Notes under the pieces: model-generated
What the model saw: only the letters and a program-made list of their open reading frames with translations
Database searches by the model: none
What the model was told of the DNA's origin: nothing
Part shown: positions 1-9,256 of the stretch, piece after piece
Layout: every line of letters begins with the position of its first letter
Numbering within the stretch: position 1 is the stretch's first letter
Program-made: the position numbers and the translations under genes
Assembly (NCBI RefSeq): GCF_004103825.1
Contig: NZ_RYFI01000002.1
Span: forward strand, 71,018-135,017
Direction: 5' to 3'
Length of the DNA stretch: 64,000 nt
From: Hansschlegelia zhihuaiae
GTDB taxonomy: Bacteria > Pseudomonadota > Alphaproteobacteria > Rhizobiales > Methylopilaceae

Positions 1-1
1 C

Positions 2-334
2 TACGTCGCCTGCGCGCTCTGCGGCACGCTCTGGAACCACGTCCGGGTCAAATGCGTCGCCTGCGACTCCACCGCCGGGATCGCCTATCGCGCTTTGTCG
101 GAAGACGGCGAGACGGTCGAGCCCGTGGCCGCTTCGAAGCCGAGGGACGACCGCGCGACCGTCAAGGCGGAGACCTGCGACACCTGCAGGTGCTACGTGA
201 AGATCATGCACCAACACCTTGACGTCGATCTCGATCCGGTCGCCGACGACGTCGCTTCGCTCGGCCTCGACATCAAGGTGCGCGAGGCCGGCTGGGCGCG
301 AGCGGCTTTCAATCCCTATCTGCTGGGATATTGA
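2..334 (+). CDS. fdhE: Formate dehydrogenase accessory protein FdhE, C-terminal part (5' end outside window)
   Basis: The visible ~110 residues match the C-terminal half of FdhE, a cytoplasmic rubredoxin-like protein that interacts with the catalytic subunit of respiratory formate dehydrogenases and is needed for their activity. Cysteine pairs CALC, CVAC and CDTC are visible, followed by a VKIMHQ segment and the ADDVASLGLD tail typical of the family (E. coli FdhE has closely similar blocks). The start lies before the window. The gene is followed 40 bases later by selA, so it is probably the proximal gene of an fdh-sel operon whose structural fdh genes are upstream. Identification is confident. 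Confidence 0.93.
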   Translation, partial: YVACALCGTLWNHVRVKCVACDSTAGIAYRALSEDGETVEPVAASKPRDDRATVKAETCDTCRCYVKIMHQHLDVDLDPVADDVASLGLDIKVREAGWARAAFNPYLLGY

Positions 335-374
335 TCTGAGGCGGGGCCTTTTCCCCGCCGAGGCCGAAGAGCGT

Positions 375-1817
375 ATGTTGCACGAGCCGCGTGAGATCCC
401 GCCCGAGACCCGCGCGCCGCTTCCGGCGGTCGATCGGGTGCTGGCGACCGACGCGGCGCAGCTCGCGATCGAGCGTTATGGCCGCGCCGCGACGGTGGCG
501 GGCGTCCGCGCGAGCCTCGACGAGGTTCGTCCGGCCTGGCGGGCCGGCGCCGCCGTCGACGTGTCGCCGGAGCGGATCGCGGCGGCCGCCTCGATGCGGC
601 TCGAGGGCGAGAGCCGGCCGAGCCAGCGGCGCGTGCTCAATCTGACGGGCACGGTGCTGCACACCAATCTCGGCCGCGCGCTGATCGCCGAGGAGGCGAT
701 CGCCGCCGTCGTCGCCGCCATGCGCAGCCCGACGGCGCTGGAGTTCGACCTCTCCGACGGCCGGCGCGGCGAGCGCGACGACCATGTGCGCGGCCTGCTG
801 CGCGAGCTGACGGGCGCCGAGGACGCCGTCATCGTCAACAACAACGCCGCCGCCGTGCTGCTCACGCTCAATTCGCTGTCGGACGGGAAGGAGACCATCG
901 TCTCCCGCGGGGAGCTGATCGAGATCGGCGGCGCGTTCCGCATGCCCTCGATCATGAACCGGGCCGGCGCGCGCCTGGTCGAGGTCGGGACGACCAACCG
1001 GACCCACCTCGCCGACTATGTCGAGGCGATCGGGCCCCAGACCGCGCTCGTCATGAAGGTGCATCCCTCGAACTACCGCATCGAGGGCTTCGTGAAGGAG
1101 ACGCCGGCAGCCGAGCTTGCGCCAGCCGTCCATGAGCGCGGCGTTCCGCTGGTCGACGATCTCGGCTCTGGGGTGCTCGTCGACCTCGCCGCCTACGGTC
1201 TGCAGCGCGAGCGCACCGTGCAGGAGGCGGTGCGCGACGGCGCCGACATCGTGACCTTCTCAGGCGACAAGGTGCTGGGCGGCCCGCAGGCCGGGCTCGT
1301 GGTCGGCCGCCACGATCTCGTCCGCCGCCTCGCCAAGAACCATCTCAAGCGGGCGCTCAGGATCGACAAGCTGAGGCTTGCGGCCCTCGAGGCGACGCTC
1401 AGGCTCTACCGCGATCCCGACCGCCTCGCCGAACGCCTGCCGACGCTCGCGCTGCTGGCGCGTCCGGCCGAGAAGCTGAAGGCGCTGGCGGCGCGCTTCC
1501 GGCCCGCTCTCGCCGACGCCATCGGGCCGCGTTTCGAGGTCGAGATCGTCGATCTCGAAAGCCAGATCGGCTCCGGGGCGCTGCCGCTCGCGACCATTCC
1601 GAGCGGCGGGCTCGCGGTCGCGTCGCTCGGCGAGAAGGGGGGCGGCGGCGCCCTCCAGCGGCTCGCCGCCTCGATGCGGGCGCTGTCGGTCCCCATCATC
1701 GGCCGGATCTCCGACGATCGCCTGAACCTCGACCTGCGCGGTCTGGACGACGAGCACGCGCTCGCCGAGAGCATCGTCGAGCTTGGCCTCGCCACCGCGG
1801 CGGAGGACGCCGAATGA
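375..1817 (+). CDS. selA: L-seryl-tRNA(Sec) selenium transferase
   Basis: A 480-residue PLP enzyme that converts seryl-tRNA(Sec) to selenocysteinyl-tRNA(Sec) using selenophosphate. The N-terminal helical tRNA-binding domain is followed by a fold-type I core containing LNLTGTVLHTNLGRA, IVNNNAAAVLL, LVDDLGSG and the PLP-lysine motif FSGDKVLGGPQAG, with the lysine near residue 299 (E. coli Lys295). The ATG at 375 is chosen because the protein then has the family length; the reading frame runs further upstream but only through fdhE-overlapping sequence. The last four bases overlap the next start (ATGA), indicating translational coupling. Its presence means the organism decodes UGA as Sec somewhere. 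Confidence 0.97.
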   Translation: MLHEPREIPPETRAPLPAVDRVLATDAAQLAIERYGRAATVAGVRASLDEVRPAWRAGAAVDVSPERIAAAASMRLEGESRPSQRRVLNLTGTVLHTNLGRALIAEEAIAAVVAAMRSPTALEFDLSDGRRGERDDHVRGLLRELTGAEDAVIVNNNAAAVLLTLNSLSDGKETIVSRGELIEIGGAFRMPSIMNRAGARLVEVGTTNRTHLADYVEAIGPQTALVMKVHPSNYRIEGFVKETPAAELAPAVHERGVPLVDDLGSGVLVDLAAYGLQRERTVQEAVRDGADIVTFSGDKVLGGPQAGLVVGRHDLVRRLAKNHLKRALRIDKLRLAALEATLRLYRDPDRLAERLPTLALLARPAEKLKALAARFRPALADAIGPRFEVEIVDLESQIGSGALPLATIPSGGLAVASLGEKGGGGALQRLAASMRALSVPIIGRISDDRLNLDLRGLDDEHALAESIVELGLATAAEDAE

Positions 1818-2647
1818 GCTGGTTCGGCAAGATCCTGCGCGGAAATCCGGAGGAGGAGCGGCCGACCCTGGCCGAGCAGGAAGAGGACCTCGAGGACGTC
1901 GACGCGCTGATGGAGATGGCCTTCAACGCGGCAGCTTCCGGCGACTATGCGCTCGCGACCGGAGTATGGCGTCCGCTTGCGGAGCAGGGGCAGCCGCGCG
2001 CGCAGAGCAATCTCGGGGCCTGCTACGCCGAGGGGCTCGGCGTAAAGCGAGACCTCGAAGAGGCGACGCGGTGGTTCCTGGCCGCGTCCAAGGCCGGCGA
2101 CCCGGTCGGCCAGCGTCATCTGGCGACGCTTTACTTCAAGGGCGAGGGCGGGGTGGAGCAGGACGACGCGGCCGCCGCCGACCTTTATCGGCAGGCCGCG
2201 GAGCAGGGCGACGCCGCCGCGCAGGACATGCTGAGCTGGATGCTGCTCGAAGGCCAGGGCGTGGAGCTCGACGCCGGCGAGGCGCGCCGCTGGGCGCTCG
2301 CCGCCGCCGAACAGGAGGTCGCGAGCAGCATGACGCGGCTCGGCCTGATGGCGCACAACGCCATCGGCATGGAGCGCGACCCGGACGAGTCGGCGCGCTG
2401 GTGGTACGAGGCGGCCCGCCGCGGCGACGCCGACGGCCAGGCGATGCTGGGCGCGGCGCTCCATCTCGGCGCCGGCGTCGAGCAGGACGACCGGGCGGCG
2501 CTGGTCTGGCTGCTGCGCGCGGAGGCTGGCGGCAGCGCGCTCGCCGCCTCCTTCCTCGGCTCCGTGCGCGCCGCGCTGGAGCCAGAAGACGAGGCGGCGG
2601 CGGCCGCGGCCGCCCGACGTCCGATCGCCACGGAGACCGAGGCGTGA
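1814..2647 (+). CDS. Sel1-repeat (TPR-like) protein embedded between selA and selB
   Basis: A 277-residue protein with about six Sel1-like repeats from residue ~35 to ~250, each of the form A..LG..Y..G.GV..D...A..W...AA..G. No signal peptide or membrane segment is seen; it is probably a cytoplasmic scaffold made of paired helices. It overlaps selA by ATGA and selB by GTGA, so it is translated in the middle of the selenocysteine operon. Sel1 is a repeat name and does not itself imply selenium (the name comes from C. elegans sel-1). A role as a chaperone or adaptor for SelB or formate dehydrogenase maturation is inference from position only. Confidence 0.88.
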   Translation: MSWFGKILRGNPEEERPTLAEQEEDLEDVDALMEMAFNAAASGDYALATGVWRPLAEQGQPRAQSNLGACYAEGLGVKRDLEEATRWFLAASKAGDPVGQRHLATLYFKGEGGVEQDDAAAADLYRQAAEQGDAAAQDMLSWMLLEGQGVELDAGEARRWALAAAEQEVASSMTRLGLMAHNAIGMERDPDESARWWYEAARRGDADGQAMLGAALHLGAGVEQDDRAALVWLLRAEAGGSALAASFLGSVRAALEPEDEAAAAAAARRPIATETEA

Positions 2648-4605
2648 TCGTCGGCACGGCCGGCCATGTCGACCACGGCAAGTCGGCGCTGGTGCGGGCC
2701 CTGACCGGGATCGATCCCGACCGGCTGAAGGAGGAGAAGGCGCGCGGCGTCTCGATCGAGCTCGGCTTCGCCTATCTGCCGCGCCCGGACGGCTCGGTGC
2801 TGGGTTTTGTTGACGTGCCCGGCCATGAGCGCTTCGTGCGCACCATGCTCGCCGGCGCGAGCGCGATCGACCTCGTGATGCTGGTGGTCGCGGCGGACGA
2901 CGGACCGATGCCGCAGACCCGCGAGCATCTTGCAATCGTCGATCTGCTCGGCGTGCGGCGGGGGCTCGTGGCCCTGACCAAATGCGACCTCGCCGACGAC
3001 GCCCGGCTACGCGAGGTCGAGGACGAGATCGACGAGCTGCTGCAGGGCACCGCGCTCGAGGGCGCCGAGATCCTGCCCGTGTCGGCGGTGACCGGGGAGG
3101 GGCTCGCGGCCCTGCAGTCCCGGCTCGACGAGCTTGGCGCATTCGCGCCCTCCCAGGGCGGCGAAGGGCGTTTCCGGCTTTCGGTCGACCGCTGCTTCAC
3201 GCTCGCCGGCGCGGGCACGATCGTGACCGGGACGCTCCGCGACGGGCCGGTGAGTGTCGGCGACGCCGTGACGGTCTCGCCCTCGGGGCTAACGGCGCGG
3301 GTGCGCGCCATCCACGCCCAGAACCGGGCGGTCGAGATCGGCCGCCCCGGCGAACGCTGCGCATTGAACCTCGCAGGTTCCGCCGTCTCCAAGGACGCGA
3401 TCCGGCGCGGCGACGTCGTCGGCGCTCCCGAGCTCCACGCGCCGAGCGACCGCATCGACGTCGAGCTCTCGGTGCTCGCCTCGGAGCCGCGGCCGCTCGG
3501 CCCCTGGACGCCGGTCCGCCTGCACCACGGCGCGGCCGACGTCGCGGCCCGCCTGGTGCCGCTCGAGGGCGACGCGCTCGCGCCGGGGGTCGCGGCCCGC
3601 GCGCAGATCGCGCTCGACCGGCCGATCGCCGCAGTCGCGCTCGACCGCTTCGTGCTGCGCGACACCAGCGGCGTCCGCACCGTCGCCGGCGGAAGAATTC
3701 TGGACCTCAGGGCGCCCGCCCGCCGCCGCCGCGCGCCCGAGCGCCGCGCCCAGCTCGACGCGCTGGCGCATGCCGACCACGCCGAGGCGCTCTCCGCCCT
3801 GTTCGCGGCGCCGCCCCATGCGGTCGACGTCGAGGCTTTCTTCCGCGACCGCAACATCGGACCCGCCGCGGGCGCGGCGCTGACCTCGCGTCTCGGCGTG
3901 AGCCCGCTTCCCGGCGGCCGCGGCTATGCGCTCGCGCCACAGATCTTTTCGGCCTTTCGTTCGGCCGTCGCCGACGCGCTCGCGGCGCATCATGCGGCGA
4001 ATCCGGACCTTCAGGGACTGGGCGCCGAACGGCTCAGGCTCTCGGTCGAGCCGCGCCTGCCGGGCCGCGCCTTCCTCGCCGCGCTCGCGGCCCTCCAGCG
4101 CGAAGGCGCGGTCGGGATCGCCGGGGCCTGGGTCAGCCTGCCCGGCCATGTGGCGCGACTCGCGCCCGCGGACGATCGCCTCTGGGAGGCGGCGGCGCCG
4201 CGCCTCGCCGGCGAAGCCCGGTTCCGGCCGCCGCGCGTGCGCGATCTCGCGGCTGAGCTTGGCGCGGCTGAAGAGGACATGCGCCGCATGTTGAAACTGT
4301 CGGGTCGCCTCGGCCGGGTCGACGAGGTCGCCCACGATCACTTCTTTCTCCGCGAGGTCGTGGCCGAGATGGTCGAGATCGCGACCGAGATCGCCGAACG
4401 GGAGCCGTCCGGCGTCGTGACGGCCGCCCGTTTCCGCGACCGGCTCGACAATGGCCGCAAGGTCGCTATCCAGATCCTCGAATTCTTCGACCGGCACGGC
4501 GTCACCATTCGCCGGGGCGACGAGCGGCGGATCAACCGCCACCGCCGCGACCTGTTCCGCCGGTCGAGCGTGACCGAAACCGGCGAGGAGCGTCTGGCCT
4601 CATGA
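2644..4605 (+). CDS. selB: Selenocysteine-specific translation elongation factor SelB
   Basis: A 653-residue GTPase that brings Sec-tRNA(Sec) to the ribosome at UGA codons marked by a SECIS hairpin. The N-terminal G domain shows G1 [11 protein letters not shown] (residues ~6-16), the switch-[10 protein letters not shown] and the G4 TKCD; EF-Tu-like domains II and III follow, and the C-terminal ~220 residues are the winged-helix array that binds SECIS RNA. The start is a GTG at 2644 overlapping the Sel1 stop, which places the conserved [12 protein letters not shown] exactly at the N terminus. Its stop overlaps the next gene by ATGA. tRNA-Sec (selC) and selD were not seen in the window. Confidence 0.97.
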   Translation: MIVGTAGHVDHGKSALVRALTGIDPDRLKEEKARGVSIELGFAYLPRPDGSVLGFVDVPGHERFVRTMLAGASAIDLVMLVVAADDGPMPQTREHLAIVDLLGVRRGLVALTKCDLADDARLREVEDEIDELLQGTALEGAEILPVSAVTGEGLAALQSRLDELGAFAPSQGGEGRFRLSVDRCFTLAGAGTIVTGTLRDGPVSVGDAVTVSPSGLTARVRAIHAQNRAVEIGRPGERCALNLAGSAVSKDAIRRGDVVGAPELHAPSDRIDVELSVLASEPRPLGPWTPVRLHHGAADVAARLVPLEGDALAPGVAARAQIALDRPIAAVALDRFVLRDTSGVRTVAGGRILDLRAPARRRRAPERRAQLDALAHADHAEALSALFAAPPHAVDVEAFFRDRNIGPAAGAALTSRLGVSPLPGGRGYALAPQIFSAFRSAVADALAAHHAANPDLQGLGAERLRLSVEPRLPGRAFLAALAALQREGAVGIAGAWVSLPGHVARLAPADDRLWEAAAPRLAGEARFRPPRVRDLAAELGAAEEDMRRMLKLSGRLGRVDEVAHDHFFLREVVAEMVEIATEIAEREPSGVVTAARFRDRLDNGRKVAIQILEFFDRHGVTIRRGDERRINRHRRDLFRRSSVTETGEERLAS

Positions 4606-5147
4606 TCCCCTTCTCGCCGCCTGCCGCCCTTGACGCCCTCGAGCGCGCCGCCGCCGAGGTCGGCGCCGCGGAGAGCCAGCTCCGCGATCAATTCGCGAAG
4701 GAGATCGCGCAGCTCGAGACCGACCGGCGACGCGCCTATCGCCGGTTCCATTTCCTGAGCGCTCTGGTCTCCGCCGACGCGACGGCGGCCGATCGCGAGA
4801 CGTCCCGCGCGGCCCAGCGCCTCGCGGCGGCCGAAGAGCTCGAATGGGCCGGCCGCGACGCCGCGCGCGACGAGGTGCTGGACGCCATGACGCCGCTTGC
4901 GGACGCGGTCCACGACGATCGCCTGGCCCGTGAGGAGGAAGCGCGGGCGGCCGCGGAGGCGCGACCGGAGGCGGACGCCGAGCCGGTCGCCTACTCGCTC
5001 GACGAGCCCGCGCATGGCGAGGGCCGCGAAACGGCGCTGCTGATCGCGCTCTCGGATTTCGAGGCGCGGTTCGAGGCGCTGCGCGGAAAGCCCTTCGCCG
5101 AGCTCTTCGACCGCTACATGCCGGACACGCCGCTTGTCGATTTCTGA
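4602..5147 (+). CDS. Hypothetical protein in fdh-sel operon, helical
   Basis: A 181-residue protein I do not recognise. It starts at an ATGA overlap with selB, so it is coupled to Sec machinery. The sequence is Ala/Glu/Arg rich with a long predicted helix over residues ~8-130 (coiled-coil-like), a cluster of Glu/Ala around 108-125, and a C-terminal segment FAELFDRYMPDTPLVDF that looks like a folded or peptide-binding tail. No cysteine pair, signal peptide or membrane segment is present. Context suggests formate dehydrogenase or selenium metabolism, perhaps a chaperone, but nothing in the sequence proves it. Confidence 0.75.
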   Translation: MIPFSPPAALDALERAAAEVGAAESQLRDQFAKEIAQLETDRRRAYRRFHFLSALVSADATAADRETSRAAQRLAAAEELEWAGRDAARDEVLDAMTPLADAVHDDRLAREEEARAAAEARPEADAEPVAYSLDEPAHGEGRETALLIALSDFEARFEALRGKPFAELFDRYMPDTPLVDF

Positions 5148-5547
5148 CGATCACGCCGCCGATCCGCCGCTGATGCTCGACTTCGACGACTGGATGCCGG
5201 CGGAATACGCCGCGACCGGCGGCTTCACCGCGCTCGTGGTGCTGGTCGAGATCGGCGAACGCGACGCAAGGCCCGTCGCCTCGACGTTCTTCCACGTGAT
5301 CGGCGGCGAGGCGCGCTGGGCGGACGTTCGAAAGCTGTTCGCCTCGGCGCCGGGCGGCTGGGACGGCGCCGTGTTCTTCACCGCGACCGCGCGCGACGGC
5401 GGCCCCGTCGAGGAGCCGCTGGCGCGGGTCGAGCTCCGCCGGGTGGAGTCGATGATCGACGACGACAGACTCGCGATCAATGACGGCGCCTTCTTCGACA
5501 GGCGCGGCCGGCGCATGCGCATCGACGTCGACGAGGCGACCGGATGA
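5134..5547 (+). CDS. Hypothetical protein between selB and moeA
   Basis: A ~137-residue acidic protein of unknown family, mixed alpha/beta by eye (VVLVEIGE, STFFHVIGGE, GAVFFTAT, LARVELRRVE). The start is uncertain: a TTG at 5134 overlaps the upstream gene by 14 bases, and an in-frame ATG at 5173 is the alternative; neither has a strong ribosome binding site, consistent with coupled translation. Its stop overlaps the moeA start by ATGA. It has no cysteines in the visible sequence, so it is not a metal or selenium carrier through Cys. Operon position suggests a role linked to formate dehydrogenase or molybdenum cofactor. Confidence 0.72.
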   Translation: MSISDDHAADPPLMLDFDDWMPAEYAATGGFTALVVLVEIGERDARPVASTFFHVIGGEARWADVRKLFASAPGGWDGAVFFTATARDGGPVEEPLARVELRRVESMIDDDRLAINDGAFFDRRGRRMRIDVDEATG

Positions 5548-6791
5548 GCGTTCTGGAGGCGGCTCTGCGCTCCGATTCTGCGCTGCTTTCGATCGCCGCC
5601 GCGCAGGAGCGCGCCGAAAAGCTGGTGGCGCGCGCCGTGCCGGGCGAGCGCGCGCCTTTGGCGCGGCTCGGCGGACGGGTCTCGGCCGAGAATGTCCTCA
5701 GCCCGACGCCGCTGCCGCCGTTCGACCATTCGGCTATGGACGGCTATGCGCTCGGCGGCGTCGGGGCGAGCTTCGAGGTGCGCGGGCGGCTCGCGGCGGG
5801 CGACGCCGGCGCGCGCGCGCCTTTGCGCGAGGGCGAGGCGGTCCGCATCCTGACCGGCGCGCCGATGCCCGAGGGCGCGGTCGCGGTGGTGATGCAGGAG
5901 CGCGTGACGCGCGCCGGCGGCCGGATCGTCTTGAACAGGCCTCCTGCGCCCGGCGACAACATCCGGCGCCGCGGCGAGGACGTGGCCGCGGGCGACGTCA
6001 TCGTGCCGGCGGGGGGGCGGCTCGACGCCCGCCACGTCGCGATCCTTGCGGCCTCGGGCGTCGCCGAGATCGCGGTGCGGCGGCGCGTGGTCGTGGGCCT
6101 GGTGTCGACCGGCGACGAGCTGGTGCGGCCCGGCCGCCCGCTCGGACCCGGCCTGATCCACGACGCCAACCGCCCGATGCTCGCGGCGCTGCTCGACCAG
6201 CCGGCGATCGAGATCGTCGATCTCGGCGTCGCGCCGGACGACCGCCCGGCGCTGACGCGGCTGGTGAGCGAAGCCGCCGCCCGGTGCGACCTGATCGTGA
6301 CGAGCGGCGCGACCTCGGTCGGCGACGAGGATCATCTGGCCGCGGCCGTCATGGCGGCGGGCGGCGCTCTCGAATTGCAGCGCGTCGCCCTGAAGCCCGG
6401 CAAACCGGTGGTCGCCGGCCATGTCGGCTCGACGGTCCTGGTCGGCCTGCCCGGAAATCCCTTCGCGGCGCTGGTGGCCTGGCTGCTCGTCGGGCGGATC
6501 GCGCTGGAAAAGCTCGCCGGCATGGAGCCGCACCCGCTACGGCCGCTCGCGGCGGTCGCGGGCTTTTCGCAAGGCGGTCCTGGCGGCCGCACGGAGTTCG
6601 CCCCGGCCCGCGTCATCGGGGCGGCCGACAACGGCCTGCCGGTGGTGGAGAAGCTCGGCCGCGGCGGCTCGGCGCGGCTTGCGCCGTTGATCGCAGCCGA
6701 CGGCCTCGCGGTCATCCCCGCTGGCCGAGACGAGGTCAGGCGCGGCGACGCGATTGGCTTCCTGCCCTTCGTGGCGGCGGCTGAGCTCTAG
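5544..6791 (+). CDS. moeA: Molybdopterin molybdotransferase
   Basis: A 415-residue MoeA/gephyrin-E family enzyme that inserts molybdate into adenylylated molybdopterin, giving the molybdenum cofactor required by formate dehydrogenase. Family blocks visible are PFDHSAMDGYAL (residues ~56-67), RRRGEDV, VSTGDELV, IHDANRPML, TSGATSVGDEDHL, LKPGKPVVAG and GLPGNPFAALV, followed by the C-terminal domain IV. The ATG overlaps the preceding stop. It is the last member of the overlapping fdhE-sel run; the next gene starts only 9 bases later and may be read through. It may be a dedicated paralogue for this operon; other moe genes would lie elsewhere. Confidence 0.96.
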   Translation: MSVLEAALRSDSALLSIAAAQERAEKLVARAVPGERAPLARLGGRVSAENVLSPTPLPPFDHSAMDGYALGGVGASFEVRGRLAAGDAGARAPLREGEAVRILTGAPMPEGAVAVVMQERVTRAGGRIVLNRPPAPGDNIRRRGEDVAAGDVIVPAGGRLDARHVAILAASGVAEIAVRRRVVVGLVSTGDELVRPGRPLGPGLIHDANRPMLAALLDQPAIEIVDLGVAPDDRPALTRLVSEAAARCDLIVTSGATSVGDEDHLAAAVMAAGGALELQRVALKPGKPVVAGHVGSTVLVGLPGNPFAALVAWLLVGRIALEKLAGMEPHPLRPLAAVAGFSQGGPGGRTEFAPARVIGAADNGLPVVEKLGRGGSARLAPLIAADGLAVIPAGRDEVRRGDAIGFLPFVAAAEL

Positions 6792-6800
6792 GCGGGGGCC

Positions 6801-8009
6801 ATGGCCGCCCGCGCCGCCGTCCTCTCCCTCGTAACGGGCGTCGCCACCGCCGCGTCGATCGCCGTCGCCCGCGATCTCGACGTCGCCGTCGGCAAGGCGG
6901 TGTTCGACCGGCTGTGGGTCCAGGCGCCGTCCTCGACCAAGAGCGCCGATGGTCTTGGCCCGCTGTTCGCGGCGCGCTCCTGTTCGGCGTGCCACGGGGC
7001 GGACGGCAAGCGGGCGCGCTTCCTGCTCGGCCGAGACGATCCGGCGGCGACGCCCGGCCTCGTGCTGAGACTCGCGGATGCGAAGGGCCGGCCCGACCCG
7101 GTCTATGGCGCGCAGCTGCAACCCGCAGGGCTCGGCGGCGCGCCGGGCGAAGGCGAGGCGGCCGCGAGCCGCCCGCCAGCGCCGGGACCGTCCGTAAAGC
7201 CGGAATGGCGTGTCGACGGTCTCGCCTACGGAGCTCTGGGCGCTGGCGCCCGCGTATCGGCCCGCGTGGCGCCGTCGCTGGCGGGGCTCGGGCTTCTCGC
7301 GCGCGTCCCGGACGCCGCGATCGTCGCGCGCGAAGACCCCGACGACCGCGACGGCGACGGGGTGTCGGGCCGTGCGGCGCGGCTCGCCTCGGGCGAGATC
7401 GGCCGCTTGGGCTGGAAGGCGACGGAGCCGACCCTTCAGGCTCAGGCCGAGGCCGCCTTCGCGCTCGACCTCGGCCTGTCGACCCGAGGCCGGCCGGACC
7501 CGGTCGGCGACTGTACGTCGGCGCAGGTTGCCTGCCGCCAGGCGCCGAATGGCGGCGGACCGGGCGAGCCGGAGGTCGGGCCCGAATTGCTCGCGGGTCT
7601 CGTCGCGTTCCTGAAGAGCCGGCCGGCGCCCGCTCACCCGGCGACCGGACGCGGCGAAGATCTGTTCGAGGCCGTCGGTTGCGGCGCCTGCCACGTCCCG
7701 AGCCTCGCCCTCGCGGATGGCGGCGAGGCGCGGGCGTTCTCCGACCTGCTCCTGCACGACATGGGCTCGGGGCTCGACGACGGCGCGGCCGAAGGGGCGG
7801 CGGCGAGCCCGGAATGGCGAACGGCGCCGCTCTGGGGGCTGTCCGAGACGCTCGCTTTGGGAAGCGGCCTGCTGCATGACGGCCGCGCCGGGACCGTCGC
7901 GGAAGCGATCGCCTGGCATGGCGGCGAGGCGGCCGCCGCACGCGCCCGGTTCGAAAAGCTTGCGCCCCACGAGCGACAAGCGCTCCTCGACTATTTGAAC
8001 GATCTTTGA
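6801..8009 (+). CDS. Di-heme oxidoreductase of the DUF1111 (putative thiol oxidoreductase) family
   Basis: A 402-residue exported c-type cytochrome. A signal segment covers residues 1-23; heme-binding motifs CSACH (61-65) and CGACH (294-298) are visible, as are the family's EDPDDRDGDGVSGR loop and a LLHDGRAGTVAEAIAWHGGEA segment near the C terminus. The family is distantly related to di-heme peroxidases and is regularly encoded beside imelysins and DUF1513 proteins in iron-regulated loci; that arrangement recurs here with an RTX gene inserted. The true electron donor and substrate are unknown. It follows moeA by 9 bases, so part of its expression may come from the upstream operon. Confidence 0.9.
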   Translation: MAARAAVLSLVTGVATAASIAVARDLDVAVGKAVFDRLWVQAPSSTKSADGLGPLFAARSCSACHGADGKRARFLLGRDDPAATPGLVLRLADAKGRPDPVYGAQLQPAGLGGAPGEGEAAASRPPAPGPSVKPEWRVDGLAYGALGAGARVSARVAPSLAGLGLLARVPDAAIVAREDPDDRDGDGVSGRAARLASGEIGRLGWKATEPTLQAQAEAAFALDLGLSTRGRPDPVGDCTSAQVACRQAPNGGGPGEPEVGPELLAGLVAFLKSRPAPAHPATGRGEDLFEAVGCGACHVPSLALADGGEARAFSDLLLHDMGSGLDDGAAEGAAASPEWRTAPLWGLSETLALGSGLLHDGRAGTVAEAIAWHGGEAAAARARFEKLAPHERQALLDYLNDL

Positions 8010-8077
8010 GCTGGCTCTCTCGGAGGTAAGTAATCCTACGATCTGGCGATCGCTTTCATTTTTCAGCAGATTTCGTC

Positions 8078-8089
8078 TTGTCCGGACAA
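8078..8089. promoter_or_regulatory. Perfect 12-bp palindrome, candidate operator upstream of RTX gene
   Basis: TTGTCCGGACAA is an exact inverted repeat 45 bases before the RTX start, in a short intergenic stretch that is more AT-rich than its surroundings (CATTTTTCAG just upstream). It could be an operator for a dimeric repressor. No known consensus is matched, and a chance palindrome is possible. Confidence 0.25.
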
Positions 8090-8134
8090 TCCGGCGATCG
8101 GGGCCGAGCTCGGCGCCTCTGACGGGGATCGCGC

Positions 8135-9115
8135 ATGACCTCTCTGAGCTACAGCAAGCCCTTCGACGCTTTCGACGGGCCGAACAGCCTCGCGAAGCTC
8201 CTGCAGGGCGATTACCACACGGGAAGTTCCAGCACCGTCCAGGTTCAGGCGGGCTCGTTCAACCTGATCATCCAGGGCGAAGGCCTGACGTTCGACGGCT
8301 CCGGCGCGCCGAAGAGCGGAACGATCACGGAGATCGCGGTCTACGACACCGCCTTCCAGCCGGTCGCGGCGGCGAGATCGCTCGAAATCAAGGCGGCTGA
8401 CCTCAACAAGGCTATCGATGGCGGCGGCCTGAAGCAGCTGGTGAGCAAGCTGTTTGGCGGCGACGACGTCTTTCTCGGCACATCGGCTGCGGAGTCCTTC
8501 GACGGCCTCGGCGGCGACGATGTCTTCAACGGCAGCGGCGGCGCCGATCACTACAATGGCGGCAAAGGCTTCGATACGGTCAGCTTCTCGAGCTTCAGCG
8601 GTAGCGACGGCCTTGTCGTCGATCTGCTGAAGCCGAAGAACAATACGGGCTACGCTGAGGGCGACGCCTATTCGTCCATCGAAAAGATCGAAGGCACCAA
8701 CTACGCGGATCGCCTCGTCGCCGGAAAAAAGGCCGTGGAGCTTTCGGGCGGTGGCGGAGACGACACGCTGGTCGGCGGTCAGGGCAAGGACGTCTTCAGG
8801 TTCAACGGCGATTACGAGCCCGGGGTCGACGACATCGAGAATTTCCAGGCCGGGAGCGACAAGATCGTCCTGTCCACCTTCGGCTACGAAGCCTTCGACG
8901 GTATGGGGCCGAAGCTCGCCAAGGCGTCCTTCGTCATCGGGACCGCGGCCAAGACCGACGATCAGCACCTGATCTACGACAAGAAGACCGGTTCGTTGTT
9001 CTACGACGAGGACGGCGGCCGCGACTTCTACGACCAGGTGAAGATCGCCCAGTTCGAGGAGGGCGTCGCCCTCAAGCATTCGGATTTCAGGCTGTTCGAT
9101 CCGTTCTCGAGTTGA
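8135..9115 (+). CDS. RTX-type calcium-binding protein, probably type I secreted
   Basis: A 326-residue protein with no N-terminal signal peptide. The N-terminal ~105 residues form an unrecognised domain; from ~115 RTX nonapeptides appear (GGDDVFNGSGGADHYNGG and, near 205, GGGGDDTLVGGQGKD), which bind Ca2+ after export. The C-terminal ~110 residues carry the module with DDIENFQAGSDKI and YDKKTGSLFYDEDGG common at the end of type I secretion substrates, and the same module ends the RTX protein at 14963-16732. No type I ABC exporter is in the window. It sits between the di-heme protein and the imelysin, so an iron-related or surface role is possible but unproven. Confidence 0.85.
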   Translation: MTSLSYSKPFDAFDGPNSLAKLLQGDYHTGSSSTVQVQAGSFNLIIQGEGLTFDGSGAPKSGTITEIAVYDTAFQPVAAARSLEIKAADLNKAIDGGGLKQLVSKLFGGDDVFLGTSAAESFDGLGGDDVFNGSGGADHYNGGKGFDTVSFSSFSGSDGLVVDLLKPKNNTGYAEGDAYSSIEKIEGTNYADRLVAGKKAVELSGGGGDDTLVGGQGKDVFRFNGDYEPGVDDIENFQAGSDKIVLSTFGYEAFDGMGPKLAKASFVIGTAAKTDDQHLIYDKKTGSLFYDEDGGRDFYDQVKIAQFEEGVALKHSDFRLFDPFSS

Positions 9116-9256
9116 TCTGAGCGGAGCGTCGCGACCTCTCGACGCGCGCGCCGGGCCGCGCTTGCGCGGCGCCTCGCCAGGGTGCACGGAGGACCGGACC
9201 GCGGCGGCCGGATCGATCGCCGACCCGCGGCCCGCATCCGCGGCGAGGTGACGCCC

